From the NCBI GenBank assembly GCA_977006965.1, contig OZ345355.1, positions 1,984,001 to 2,048,000 on the forward strand: DNA of 64,000 nucleotides. The letters are read 5' to 3'. The translations under genes were made by a program, and so were the position numbers. The DNA comes from Phymatolithon calcareum (Eukaryota > Rhodophyta > Florideophyceae > Hapalidiales). The notes below the pieces were generated by a model. The model ran no database searches, was not told where the DNA came from, and saw nothing but the letters and a program-made list of their open reading frames with translations. Below are positions 20,846 to 30,960 of this stretch, piece by piece. Every line of letters begins with the position of its first letter. The stretch's first letter is position 1.

Positions 20846-21120
20846 TGTTCGCAACCGTCGTCGTGCAAGCCAGCACTGAGACAACTGCGCTCAAGTTCCA
20901 GTTTTCCCTTTCTCGTGCGTTCATCTTAAGGTCGACGGCCCAGCCAAGGTCATTGCCGGAAGATGACGTCGTCCCAGTTCTTTACGCAACCGTTTCGCCG
21001 CACAAGCCAGTTCGGTGACATTCGCGCTCAAGGTCCCTGTCCACTTATCACGCGCCTGTCTCAAGGTCGACGACCAATCCAAGTTTGCCGGCGGAGGACG
21101 ACGCCGACGTCTACATGCTT
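20846..21120. repeat. Two diverged tandem units of about 137 bp
   Basis: The stretch at 20851-20971 (GCAACCG ... GCAAGCCAG ... GCGCTCAAG ... AAGGTCGACG ... GATGACGTCG) is repeated with substitutions at 20986-21106 in the same order and spacing. The pair is GC-rich and lies just 5' of the truncated LINE-D. It could be a LINE 5' UTR monomer array or the edge of a lost gene. A TATATAAGG string occurs nearby at 20702-20710. Confidence 0.6.
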
Positions 21121-22042
21121 ATTCTGTCTGGTGTCTCCCGCTCTTTTCTTCTGTCTCCTCTCTTGGGCTTTTTCTCGCCTATGTGGCGTCGGGTTCTTTC
21201 GGAGCCTGGCGCTACAAATGGTACCGGTTTTCCTAATGTTGGAGCACATGATACCTCCTCAATAAATGAACAGCACTACCATGTTGAAACTCTAGGCGAG
21301 GTTGAGGATGGTCGAGGGAATAGCATGAACAAGTCTACAGCAACTGATATACAAGTTAGAGCGGATTCCCCCTTCCTAAGAAGAACCTTTTAAAAATAAG
21401 GGAATTGCTGGACCCGAAGGTTTTTTCCAAAAGAAAGGCCGAGAAAAGTGGGCACTGCTCTCCTTCGGGCCTTCCATTCAGTACAAGCATCCCTAGAGTC
21501 GAACACATGACTTCGGATGATCATCATATTAGGGTTTGTACAGCTTTCAGCAAGAAGAAGATGAAGATGTCCAGATTGCTAAGGCATCTGCCGACGACTG
21601 TGACACCATTGCATGTGCCAAGAAAGAATTACAAGTTCCAGAATTGACTGAAATTTTGCTTCATTTGGTGCAGCATGACGGCGCAGTATACGTTTTGTTC
21701 TAAACGAAAACACTCACTTAACCATAACAGGTCCACGAGGGGGACTAATATTGCATGGAGTAGCTGCATGTCTCGTGGAGCGAACAGAATGATAGACTTC
21801 TTCGAAATCTGGAACATGCCAAGAGATTCATCAAGAGAACCGTCAAGACAGAGTTCGCAAAAAGAGCACAATATGCTCCTTTCGTGAACTATAGAATGTC
21901 AACAAGCGCGTCTTTTATTTCCGCCGCATATTCGAAGAATGCATTGAAGGACATAATGATTCTTAACCAGCGCCTTCAATTGCTACCGACAATGTACTTG
22001 TTACTTCCGCTAGAAGGTATGACACTTGGATGGTCCTAAGTA
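21121..22042. other. No gene recognised
   Basis: Only short frames, none matching the LINE families of the window. Purine-rich AAGAAGAAGATGAAGATG occurs near 21553. Confidence 0.3.
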
Positions 22043-22760
22043 TCAGTCACCAGGGGCCGGAGGCCAGGCCTCTGGACGTTCGGTCGTAGGTCTCCGTGCA
22101 TTGATTGCCAGGCTCACGTGTTCGTGTTTGGCGCACGTAATTTTAGTAGCAAATATTTCTCTAAGCACACCTTCAGGGAGCGCACTAGTGGATGCTCTCT
22201 GTCTTGCACATTTCTCGATCAGATCGTGCGCGCTAGGGCTGGGAACGGCGTTGGTAGTCTCGGCGAACGGAAAGAACTGCACACGTGAACTCCGATTCTT
22301 GAGGACAGGTGCGTACTTGGCGGTTTTTGCGTCATCTAATCGGACTAGTATTGATGCTGTGTCCTTCATAGTCTGCGGAAGGTTGCATGGGGCATATGGG
22401 CTGTTCAACGTTACATCTACCGCAACGTGTAAGGACTGCCCGCAACTTGAAATCACAGCGTGTCACAGGACAGGGGAGTAATTTTCCCCTCGAGGTCCCG
22501 AAGGAGACCAGAGGTGGGTTTTTGTAGTCCACTGAATCGTGTTACACCAACAAGAAAAGAAACTCTTCCATAGACAGAATACAGCCAAAACCTCTTGGCC
22601 CTAGGAAAGTTGGCCCAAGCGTCAGCAGATGCGTTGGTAACTTTTAAATAAAAATCAACCTTTTTCTTCTTCTTCTACCTCGACGTGGTTATTTAAATTC
22701 CCTGTCCCATGAGCACGTGGTTCGATTAGGAGGCAATAGTGGCGCGAATAGTTTCATCCT
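22043..22760 (-). pseudogene. Unidentified host-like frame split by a LINE-A insertion
   Basis: A minus frame of about 130 codons (22431-22043) encodes a hydrophilic protein ending in RRPTTERPEAWPPAPGD and stop. Its upstream codons continue in the same reading sense on the far side of the LINE-A insertion (22688-22755), through the motif NNHVEVDVTLNSPYAPC that spans the target site. Removing the insertion and one target duplication leaves a frame of roughly 150 codons. It begins after a stop, next to a pyrimidine-rich AG that could be a splice acceptor. No domain is recognised. The N-terminal residues of the longer open frame starting at 22456 are LINE sequence. Confidence 0.45.
22432..22674 (+). 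mobile_element. LINE-A 3' end insertion (243 bp)
   Basis: Starts just before the ACTGCCCGCAACTTGAAATC stretch (LINE-A sequence after the ORF2 stop) and ends with AACTTTTAAATAAAAATC followed by CTT repeats. It is flanked by CTACCGCAACGTG (22419-22431) and CTACCTCGACGTG (22675-22687), a 13-bp target duplication with two differences. Confidence 0.8.
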
Positions 22761-22917
22761 GAAAAATAATTTCAAAGTTAAAACTTTGTGCGGTGTTTCA
22801 ATTTTAGGATCTTTAACTTAGTTTGAAACGATCTGCTCCTCAAAATTCTCGACTCGAAAAGCGCCAATAATATTTCTTCTCCTAGCAGCCACGTTTCACC
22901 ACTGCGCTCAGATTAGC

Positions 22918-23631
22918 CTAAGCTTGTTCGCAGTCCACGTTGCCTTTCGTCTCTTCCACATTCGGCGCTCCCATATTGATCTTGAGGCCACAGCGTGCGA
23001 CCAGCATGGCAAACCCGATGATGATGATCGCCCACGCGAAGAAGCCGAAGTAGTATCCCGTCGTAACTCCTGTTTTCTGCTTATTGTAGTCAAAAAAACC
23101 GTACGGCCAATCGTAGTCTGGGTGATTCCGCCATATCGCAAACCGAATCCACACAACGCAGATGTACACGGCGAGATACGCCATCAAGAGCAAGACATAC
23201 GCAAGCCGAAACTGGTAGTACGCCCCAAGCGCAATGTCGATCACCACAGGAATCAACTGCAGGCCGTGTACTACGAGGTTACGGTATACAAACGGCGGCT
23301 TGCCAAGAAAGACGTAGTACACGGGCACGATGTAAAGAGCGGCAGTCGCGGCGACGAAGTGAATTGGGACTGCGAATTGCGCCAGTTTGGTCGCGATATT
23401 TGTGCGACGCATGAGCAGGAGCAATGATGAGATAGTCAGCAGGGCGAACGAAACGGTCAAGATGACAAAGGACCAGTTTGTCAGAAAGTGCATTCCAAGA
23501 TGACCAATTACGATCAGATACACAATGTTGGCGAAGAGGAAAAGCGTCACGGTCGCGCGGAAAAAGAGCAGAACTGCCGTCGGCACATAACGCGATGCGC
23601 CGGCTTCGAAGTACGAGTGCCCGCCGTACAT
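22918..23631 (-). CDS. Six-TM membrane protein, FAR-17a/AIG1-like
   Basis: A clean 237-aa frame from ATG (23629-23631) to stop. Six hydrophobic spans are visible at roughly residues 17-40, 48-71, 78-103, 115-137, 138-163 and 188-213, with short polar loops. The loop residues YRNLVVHGLQLIPV and a later DYDWPYGFFD segment resemble the conserved His/Asn and W-P-Y region of the FAR-17a/AIG1 and Rolling-stone type six-TM proteins. Members of that superfamily include serine hydrolases acting on bioactive lipids. The length (usually 210-260 aa) and topology fit. The family call is from pattern only and catalytic residues are not confirmed. The C-terminus is acidic. This is one of the two undamaged host genes in the window. 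Confidence 0.6.
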   Translation of the reverse strand: MYGGHSYFEAGASRYVPTAVLLFFRATVTLFLFANIVYLIVIGHLGMHFLTNWSFVILTVSFALLTISSLLLLMRRTNIATKLAQFAVPIHFVAATAALYIVPVYYVFLGKPPFVYRNLVVHGLQLIPVVIDIALGAYYQFRLAYVLLLMAYLAVYICVVWIRFAIWRNHPDYDWPYGFFDYNKQKTGVTTGYYFGFFAWAIIIIGFAMLVARCGLKINMGAPNVEETKGNVDCEQA

Positions 23632-23847
23632 CTACTTCTTCGGACTACTGCGGTCAGCACTTTGCGCGGTGGCGTCGCTGGCAGAGGATGGTGATGGCTC
23701 CATGAAGAACGGCGTATCGAGGGTGCACAGGAAACGGAGTCTGCGGATCCCTGTCTCCGCTTCGAGATGTGGAACTTGATCATTGCTCAGTGAAGGCGGT
23801 TGCACCTTATTGTGTGCGAAAACGGAGGAACTGAGCACCTTTTGCAT
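23632..23847 (-). other. Upstream frame ending directly at the membrane gene ATG
   Basis: An ATG at 23847 opens 71 codons in the same frame as the membrane protein. They end with TAG (23632-23634), whose next codon is that gene's ATG. This could be an uORF with zero-distance reinitiation, or an N-terminal extension closed by a stop. Its S/P/A-rich composition (PSPSSASDATAQSADRSSPKK region) is compatible with a disordered tail or with non-coding 5' UTR. Confidence 0.4.
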
Positions 23848-23853
23848 GCAAAG

Positions 23854-23879
23854 AGCTCTTTTTGGGCGCAAAAAGAGCT
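23854..23879. repeat. Perfect 11-bp-arm hairpin upstream of the membrane gene
   Basis: AGCTCTTTTTG and CAAAAAGAGCT are separated by GGCG. The hairpin lies about 220 bp upstream of the ATG at 23631, just beyond the upstream frame, so it may be in the promoter or 5' UTR. Confidence 0.75.
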
Positions 23880-24187
23880 GTTCACATTAACATGTAAAAT
23901 TTATGCATATTTCGTCGGAGTGTTTGTTATTGGGTGATGTTACTTTTGATCGATTCTTATTCGCGGAGCAAGCATGCTTGAAAATCCATGCACAGCAATG
24001 GAGCAGGCTTGTTTCAAAAGAAGCTAATTCTATAACGAGCAACCGCTCTCGGTCCAGGGATAGGAGCAATATAATTGTAGAGAATTGGAAACAAATGGTA
24101 CCCCAAAATATATATTGCAATTATTCTTGCCACGAAAATTAAAAATTGCTATTGCCAGTCTTTGTCTCAGCAATAATTGCAATAATG

Positions 24188-24210
24188 CCAATTAATTGCA
24201 ATTAATTGAA
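24188..24210. repeat. AT-rich repeat, left copy
   Basis: Two overlapping CAATTAATTG-like units next to an ATTATTGCAATTATT-like stretch. A near copy lies at 26091-26115. Together they bracket the hAT-like relic and could be terminal or subterminal transposon repeats. Confidence 0.5.
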
Positions 24211-24238
24211 GATTTCTCCCGGTTTTTACATTCCTCTA

Positions 24239-25030
24239 TTAATTAGACGCTCTGCAGGCTCGAACAGCCTGGGAGACTAGATGCTGATCCCAAAATCGGC
24301 TGTTCACTTTGAAAAACAAAACTGACTCGAAAAGCACGGGTTCAAGCCTGGAGCGTTGATCAGTAGGGACATACTTCGCAAGACTCCAAAGTCGTTCTAC
24401 TTCAGCAGCGGAAGCCAAAATAAAATCACAATTGATGTACTCCTCTTCATGATAACTGTCGTCTCCAGCATTAAGTATGTCTTCAATGCCATCAGGTGCA
24501 ATCCGTTGCGGAATATGGTGATTCTCGACTAATTCATGCAGCAATCGTTGACAGGCACCACGCTCTTCAGCCGTCATAGTATGAGTCCTCCTTTGCTGTA
24601 TTTTCACGACACCAGATTCAAAATGAGGATCTGATACAATGGCACTGGTTGAGAATGTACTGAGTTCCGAGTCCGCAACCTCCAAGTGGACTCTGATCGG
24701 TGTTAGGATCATTTTTCTGCTGAGAAACAAGCTGGATAAGTCCATTCAGAATGGCTCGCCCCTTCGACAGGCGAATTCCCTGCTCTTGAAGTTTCTTGGT
24801 TACCTTGTTTATAACTTCAAACATGCGAATGTACCTTTGCACACGACGTGCAAAGCTTGCACTATCATTAAGGATCATGTCACAGTCCGGATTGTTACTG
24901 ATCTCAGATAGCTGTGGCGAATCCTAAGGAATCGTGCAAACATGTAAAACAATCCGGACCAGCGAGTCTTGTTTGGCTTGAGAAGTTTCAGATCAGTGAG
25001 GTTTCTAAGAGCAGCAGCGCTCTTGATCTT
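24239..25030 (-). pseudogene. hAT-like transposase relic
   Basis: Three minus-strand pieces in different frames. About 25030-24900 gives NLTDLKLLKPNKTRWSGLFY and MFARFLRIRHSYL, the tryptophan-containing strand that follows the first catalytic region in hAT transposases. 24878-24618 gives FEVINKVTKKLQEQGIRLSK. The open 168-codon frame 24745-24239 ends with ILASAAEVERLWSLAKYV, PTDQRSRLEPVLFESVLFF and KVNSRFWDQHLV, which resembles the hAT C-terminal dimerisation region. N-terminal zinc-finger and catalytic parts are not found. Two frameshifts make it dead. The superfamily call rests on motif resemblance. Confidence 0.6.
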
Positions 25031-26090
25031 GCGCTTACCTTACAGCATAGTATCCTCGATGCTTTCTGTGGAGCCCCAGGGTTTTTTTGGTCCTCGCGTG
25101 GATTGCCCAGATGAAGGTCCAGTGCCCAATGAGGTGGTGGATAGTGCCCGAATCATAATCAATAAGCAAGCGCCGATAACAACCAATCAGGAGCATACTA
25201 TGCTAGTTCCTCTTCGCTTCGCTAAGTAATATATAGCTAGAATCTAGATCCGCCAAAGTAAACCGGCGGAGAACTTCGGTGTGCAAATCTTGCTGTTCGG
25301 TGACGTCGCCTTCAACCACGACCACCCCGCAGGACCGTTGCCGCGATCCACTCCAAGCCCAAACCTCCTGCTCGGTCATCGCGCGTGGAAGTTGCATTGT
25401 GCAAACCACCGTGGTTGATCATCACGACCGGACTTCTTTCGTTTCACTGCATTTGTAGCAGAACCCAAGCAAGATCACTGTTGTGCTGAACCTTTGCATT
25501 CGTTTCCTGTTTTTGCTTTTCCGGACGTCCACCGTGCGCCGCAAGAGCGAGCACCCCGGCTCTAAGCGCGAGCTCGCGCCCGCTGACGCCGTCCGTCAAG
25601 GATGAGCGCGCGAAGGCCAAGCCCCTAGAAGCTGTGTGTGTCGTGTTCCCGGCGAGTGCCGGAAGTTGACCGCCCGAAACCGTTTACTCATACTCACGCG
25701 CTCGTGAGCGCGACCAAGATCTTCACTAAGCTTCGGCATCGCCCAGCGGGTGTGAACGCATTCGTGCCTTCATTCGCTGCGAACTACCAAGCTCTGCCAA
25801 GCTACCGCCTCAGTGTTCGTTGTGGTGTTTTGGTGTTGTGGGTTTTCCCATCACAACGGGACATCGCATCTGCACTGCACACGTGACCACGTAGGCCGCA
25901 CATCACTGCTGTGGCACTACACTTTCATTGGCAGCTGACAGATGACTGCAACATGTATTGCAGGCGGTTTGCAAAACTAGCATCTTACTAGACCAGCAGG
26001 TGAGGGTCGTCTGGCGATAGTCGCCCAGCGATAGTCGCTAGGTGTCAGCAGAAGCATTCGTTTTTCTTGGTGGTAACCGTCAACAACAAA
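25031..26090. other. GC-rich stretch without a recognisable gene
   Basis: 25.5-25.7 kb is GC-rich (GCGAGCTCGCGC at about 25569) with only short frames. It may be 5' or N-terminal remains of the hAT-like element. Two direct copies of GCGATAGTCGC lie at 26013-26036. Confidence 0.3.
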
Positions 26091-26115
26091 GAAGCAATTA
26101 ATTGGAATTAATTGG
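26091..26115. repeat. AT-rich repeat, right copy
   Basis: GCAATTAATTGGAATTAATTG, near-identical to the units at 24188-24210, again followed within 50 bp by ATTATTGCAATTATT. Orientation is ambiguous because the unit is itself palindromic. Confidence 0.5.
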
Positions 26116-26364
26116 AGAATGTTTACGGCAACAAATAAATTATTGCAATTATTCAGAGAAGAAAACATAATAATTGGAATTGGAACGTTTTCGAAAATTG
26201 AGTATTACATTGCGCTAATTTCAATTAATTTTTTTCCAATTAATTTTATCGCACCCCTGCTGTCAACATTCCACCGAGAAATCAGATATCGCACGAGTCC
26301 TTGTGGGAAAAAAAACAGCCGGTGTACCAAAGAGCACCTTTTGCTGTTCGCTGCCTTAGCCGCG

Positions 26365-26480
26365 GCTGTGGGCCCAGACGGCGTTGCTGTGGAGATGCTA
26401 CACGCAAACAAGGAGGTCGGTTTCGAATTGATTCTGGTTCTGTGGGAGACATGCGGGCGACTGAGGTGCCTCCCACGACA
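26365..26480 (+). mobile_element. Short LINE-B RT fragment
   Basis: Encodes AVGPDGVAVEMLHANKEVGF and LWETCGRLRCLP, matching AVGPDGVAVEMMHANKEAGL and LWETCGRLKCLP inside the LINE-B ORF2 that starts 120 bp downstream. It is therefore a duplicated or rearranged piece of the same family, placed directly before the ORF1 tail. Confidence 0.85.
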
Positions 26481-26484
26481 ATAG

Positions 26485-26607
26485 ATTAGTGAATCAACAC
26501 CTAAGCCAAGCGTGAATGAAAATGATGTACCCAACCATGAAGATAGTGCCAACCCGATACCCACACCAGCATCGCACAGGGACGCTGAAGGAATCGAAAT
26601 GTCATGA
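26485..26607 (+). pseudogene. LINE-B ORF1 C-terminal tail
   Basis: A frame of about 40 codons (ending RDAEGIEMS) stops with TGA at 26605-26607, overlapping the ATG of ORF2 (26604-26606) as ATGA. The upstream part of ORF1 has been replaced by the RT fragment at 26365-26480. Confidence 0.6.
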
Positions 26608-29214
26608 TTTTTGGAAATAGAATATTATTTTCCACATTCAACGTGGGCGGCTCAGCGGAGACGCTCACGATGGTCGACCAATTAATGGAAAAATTCCATA
26701 TGCATGTGCTTGGACTGACGGAGACGTTTCAGAAAGAAGACAGGGTGAATTACGACCAAATTTGCGCAACCCGCCCTCAGGGGCCTGGGGAACGACCAAG
26801 AGGTGGAGTTGCTTTACTGACTAAGCCCGGAACTCCGACAAGAATTCTTGGGAAAATGGCTATACAAAAGTTTCAGGTGGTAATTGCTAATGTAATGGAC
26901 ATTGCCGTCGCCGTTGTGTACATCTCCCCGCTTGCTAGTCTCAATGAATATGACGAATGTCTCAAATTCATTCACCAACACTGCAGAGGGAAGTCGCTAG
27001 TGATGGGCGACTTCAATGCAAGACATAGGCACTGGGACCGCGTGGGTAACTGGCGAGGAAACAAGGTTGACTCGTGGGCTGCAAAGTTCAACTGGAGAGT
27101 AAGGACTGCAACAAGTCCTACTTTTGTCTCCAGACAGGGGAAGAGCAACATTGATATTTTCATGACAAAATGTTTAGAAGCAGAGGTACCTGAACTGGTC
27201 AACGGAATGTGGGAAGGCGTCACCGAACACATTCCGGTGGCAACGAGAGTCATCAACAACAGGATTGTTCCTGGGAAAAGACAGACAACTGTTCCTAAGT
27301 CCGCCAGGCGAAGCGTAGCAAAAGCAGCCAAGGCAAAAGAAGAAATTTCCAAGTGGGCGCCGATGATGCTGGAGAAACTGCAAGCCTGCAATCGCAAACA
27401 AGACTTGGACAAATGGTACGAAAGGTTTTCGAAGAATCTTTTACAGCCATGGACGTCCTCTAGGCCCAGGCCGTCAAGATTCAAGATATTTTGGAACAAT
27501 GAGCTCGACAAACTAGCCAAGAAGCGAACTCGATTGTACAAGATTTACAAAAGAACCGAGCTTGAAAAGGCCCGGCTTGCCCTCCGAGAAATTAAGACAC
27601 AAATCCAAAAGAAAGTAAGAAAAGCGAAACGTGAGCAGTTTGAAAGATACCTTGATGGAGTGGAAGAACTGGGTCCCACTGAGGCAGCCAACGTTGCAAG
27701 CAAAATTTTGAAGTCAAAAACAAGAAGGAAAGGGTCGAACAAGGCAATCGGAGCTCCAGTACATCCAAGCAAATTCTCTGCGTATATTTCTAATGTGTGC
27801 AAGGCTGAAAAAGACTGGAATGTGCCACTAAAGGCTTTTACAGTCAAAAGGGCAATGAGGCGGTACATTACTAGGGCATTCAACCGAGCACCAAAAGTGA
27901 AGGCGGTCGGCCCTGACGGAGTGGCAGTTGAAATGATGCATGCGAATAAGGAAGCCGGATTGAGTATATTGATAGCCTTATGGGAGACATGTGGGAGGCT
28001 CAAATGTCTTCCGCGAGCGTGGCGTCAAGCTACTCTTATCCCTCTGTACAAGAAAGGCCCACCCCATGTTGCAGCGAACTACAGACCTATATCACTAATA
28101 AGTCAAGCCAGGAAAATCATCGATTCCGCACTCGACTCATACATAAGGGAACACTACTGTTTCAACAGTGCCCAGCTAGGTTTCCGAAAAGACAAGAGCA
28201 CATATACTGCGATACTCTGCAAAATGTGCCATGAAAGATGGGCATCCTTTTGTCGCGGTTCTTGACCTCTCTGCAGCATATGACATGGTGCCACGAGACA
28301 TCCTCATGAAAAGACTCGAGCAGAAGCTACCCGACGAAATAACAAGGCTGGTGGCATATCTTCTGAAACCCTCGTGGGTTACGTCAGCAGGCGATGATAC
28401 ACGAACATGGTGCATTATCGATCGAGGAGTACCTTAAGGGTCCCCACTGAGCCCGTGCCTGTACAATATCTTCATGGACACATTCGCGGAAGCGGTCTCC
28501 AAGGTCCCCAGCGACGTCTCTGAAAATCCAGCGCAACTGTTCGCTGACGATGTCCAGCTGCAATCAAAGGATGGAGAAGGAATGCAGAAGCTACTTGATA
28601 TAGCGACTACCTGGGCGAAGGAAAATGGTATGATCTGGAACACAAAGCCAGGAAAGAGCGAGATCCTTAAATACAAGGGACTCAGGAAACACTTCTTCCA
28701 CATTGCGGGCCGAGTTCTTCATCAAGCTTGGAGGCTCTCTTATCTCGGTATAAGCATGAACCACAAAGGCGTAACAGACGACATGGCGTTATCAAGAGTA
28801 CGAAATGCAGTGGGGTGCATACACAAACTGCGGGATATTGGAGTCAATGTTCGAGGCTTTCAGCCTGTGACATGCATTAGAATCTTCAAGTCGCTTATTT
28901 TGCCAAAGTGGGAGTATGCACTCCACGTCACGCCTCTGACAAAGCGATTACAATCAGCAATCGAATCTGCAGAAGGTTTATTCTTCAAGTATGTTTTTGG
29001 GACATATGCCCAGCACCGCCATGGAAGAATGCGAGTTCTGTGCCGACTAGAACCACCTGCCATGAGGAGAAGAGACCAAGCAGAAAGGTTCTCTGCGAGT
29101 CTAGTCAGACAGAAGAAGCGCCTCGACGAAGCAGATGAGTATTCTGGGAGAGATGAAGACAATAAGGAGGCAACCAAGGACATAGAGCAAGAGTCTGACC
29201 TGATTTTCGACTAG
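26604..29214 (+). pseudogene. LINE-B ORF2: endonuclease plus reverse transcriptase
   Basis: This is the best preserved ORF2 here. Codons 1-553 are open (26604-28265). The APE-type endonuclease shows N13 (STFNVGG), E40 (LTETF), D136 and N138 (MGDFNARH), D184 (SNIDIF) and H209 (TEHIPV), the expected catalytic set. A basic linker follows, then RT motifs YRPISLISQARKIID and LGFRKDKST. A +1 frameshift near 28220 leads into motif A (VAVLDLSAAYD). A CAA-to-TAA type stop at 28435-28437 interrupts VPQGSPLSP. FADDVQL (catalytic), KPGKSEIL, PKWEYALHVTPL and RMRVLCRLEPP follow to 29214. The C-terminus and 3' UTR are replaced by an inverted LINE-B copy. Two lesions plus the truncation inactivate it. Confidence 0.88.
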
Positions 29215-29224
29215 CGAGCGGGGG

Positions 29225-30600
29225 GGGGCGGGATATATGTTGATTTATTTTAAAAGCACCCAAGAGCTCACTGTGAGTAAAGGGGCAGCTTCTCAATTAC
29301 TTCTAACTTACCGAATTCTATTTTCCTAACATTTCCTTGATTCGAGTTTCTCTCCATATGAGAGTTCGAGTTAGTTTTTTGCATTCATATTCAGTCTCTT
29401 TGTCCATCATCTTAGACCCGAGTATGCGTTGGAGTGCAATAACCTCAATTTCAGCACCGAAACACTCACCGAGGATTGATTTCCTCCACAACGGAGCTCT
29501 GTTAAAAATCAGTCTTATGCATCTTAGCCTTGTCGTCCTGTCCCTTATTCGTAACACTCCTGGGTACTTCTTATGCTGTTTATCGCGATTTTCACTGAGC
29601 GATCCTCTTCACATTTTTGCCAGACTTGGATTACATGTTCTAATCGCCGCTTCTTTGACAATATGCCTTCTTCTGCTTGTTTCAATGCTTTGCTGAGGTG
29701 CTCCTCGTTTCTGAGATAGTTAATGTCCTTCGATACTTCTGCCATATCCTCCTGTCTTCCTCGGTATTCTTCTGCCTGTTCCAGGTACGTTTTCCGTTTT
29801 AACAGGCTTAAAGCAAGCCTTTCCGCTTGGTGAGTCCTCCTCACCTCCGGACTATCTCGCTGACAGAGCACTCTCATTCGATTTTTTCGATGCTCCGCAT
29901 ATTTCCCGAAGACATACTTGTAAAAAAGTCCTTTTGCTGCCTCAATTGCTGATAGCAACCGCTCCGTCATCGGAGTCAGATGGCTTGCATACTCCCACTT
30001 GGGGAGAATCAACGACTTGAAAATCCTGATGCATATTTCAGGGTGGAATCCACTGACATTAACGCCACTCTGCCTAAGTTTGTGGATGCATCCAACAGTA
30101 TTCCGCACTCTCTACATTGCTGTATCGTCTGTAACTCCAGTGCTGTTCATACTAATGCCCAGATAGGAAAGTCCCCACGCTTGGTGTATCTCTTTTCTGG
30201 CAAGCATGAACAGGTAACCCTTGTACTTAAGTACTTCGCTCTTTCCTGGCTTTTTGTTCCATGTCATAGAATTTTCGTCTGCCCACTCCGTGGCTATGTC
30301 CAATGCCTTCGTAACCCTTTCGCATTCTTGGCCTGTAGAAGTACATCGTCCGCAAATAACTGAACTGGCTGCTCGGAGACAGTTCCTGTAACTTTTCCAG
30401 CAGCTTCGGCAAACTCATCCATGAATATGTTATAAAGGCACCGGGCTTAATGGGGACCCTTGTGGAACACCTCTGTCGATAATGCACCATGCTTTTGATT
30501 CGTCCCTTGCGGATGTGATCCACGACGGCTTCATCAAGCATACTACCGTCCGAGTAATGTGCATCGGCATCGACTAGTGCGTGCGACACCATCTGGCGGG
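29225..30600 (-). mobile_element. LINE-B variant, RT to 3' end
   Basis: Minus frames give IDRGVPQGSPLSP (split by frameshifts near 30470), a degraded active-site region, WNKKPGKSEVLKYKG, YLGISMNSTGVTDDTA, PKWEYASHLTPMTER, RMRVLCQRDSPEVRR, then LRIRDRTTRLRC, LWRKSILGECF and the C-terminal LIWRETRIKEMLGK. The 3' UTR ends TTTTAAAATAAATCAACATA (reverse complement, about 29238-29257). It is inverted relative to the LINE-B ORF2 at 26.6-29.2 kb, with a G-run (29220-29228) at the junction. Confidence 0.82.
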
Positions 30601-30609
30601 GTACCAAAA

Positions 30610-30960
30610 CCTACCTCTGGATCAGTGTGCATTTGGTAGAAGGCAAAGAGCCCTGTTGTTCAATCTCTCTTCGATGGATCCTTTCTTATGTATAATAATC
30701 AGGGCTTCGCCGGAGAGGACTTCAGGTATTTGTTCTTCTTCGCACACGATCATCAGGACTTTGGCGAGTGTATTTCTTGCTGGAACGCTGTTTTGGTAAT
30801 TTCGACCGAGATTTCTGCGTCTCGGTGATTCCGATGATATCCATGCCCAATTCCTCCAAGTGCGTCACTGTTGAGCGCGAGAGTCCTCCACAGTTGCACG
30901 TTCAAATTTTCAGTGATTCGCCTGAGAGCGCTTCTTGTCGTCTTCTCCGCCTGCATCACT
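30610..30960 (-). mobile_element. LINE endonuclease N-terminal fragment
   Basis: The minus-strand reading contains THLEELGMDIIGITETQ, the N-terminal strands of a LINE endonuclease with its catalytic glutamate, plus a degraded downstream part. It serves as the target of the LINE-B insertion at 30974. Confidence 0.6.

Noticed and set aside
20352-20924. ORF starting at 20924 as an N-terminal domain of the RT
   Set aside because: Only the part after about 20690 matches LINE-D; the first 75 codons are flanking GC-rich repeat sequence.
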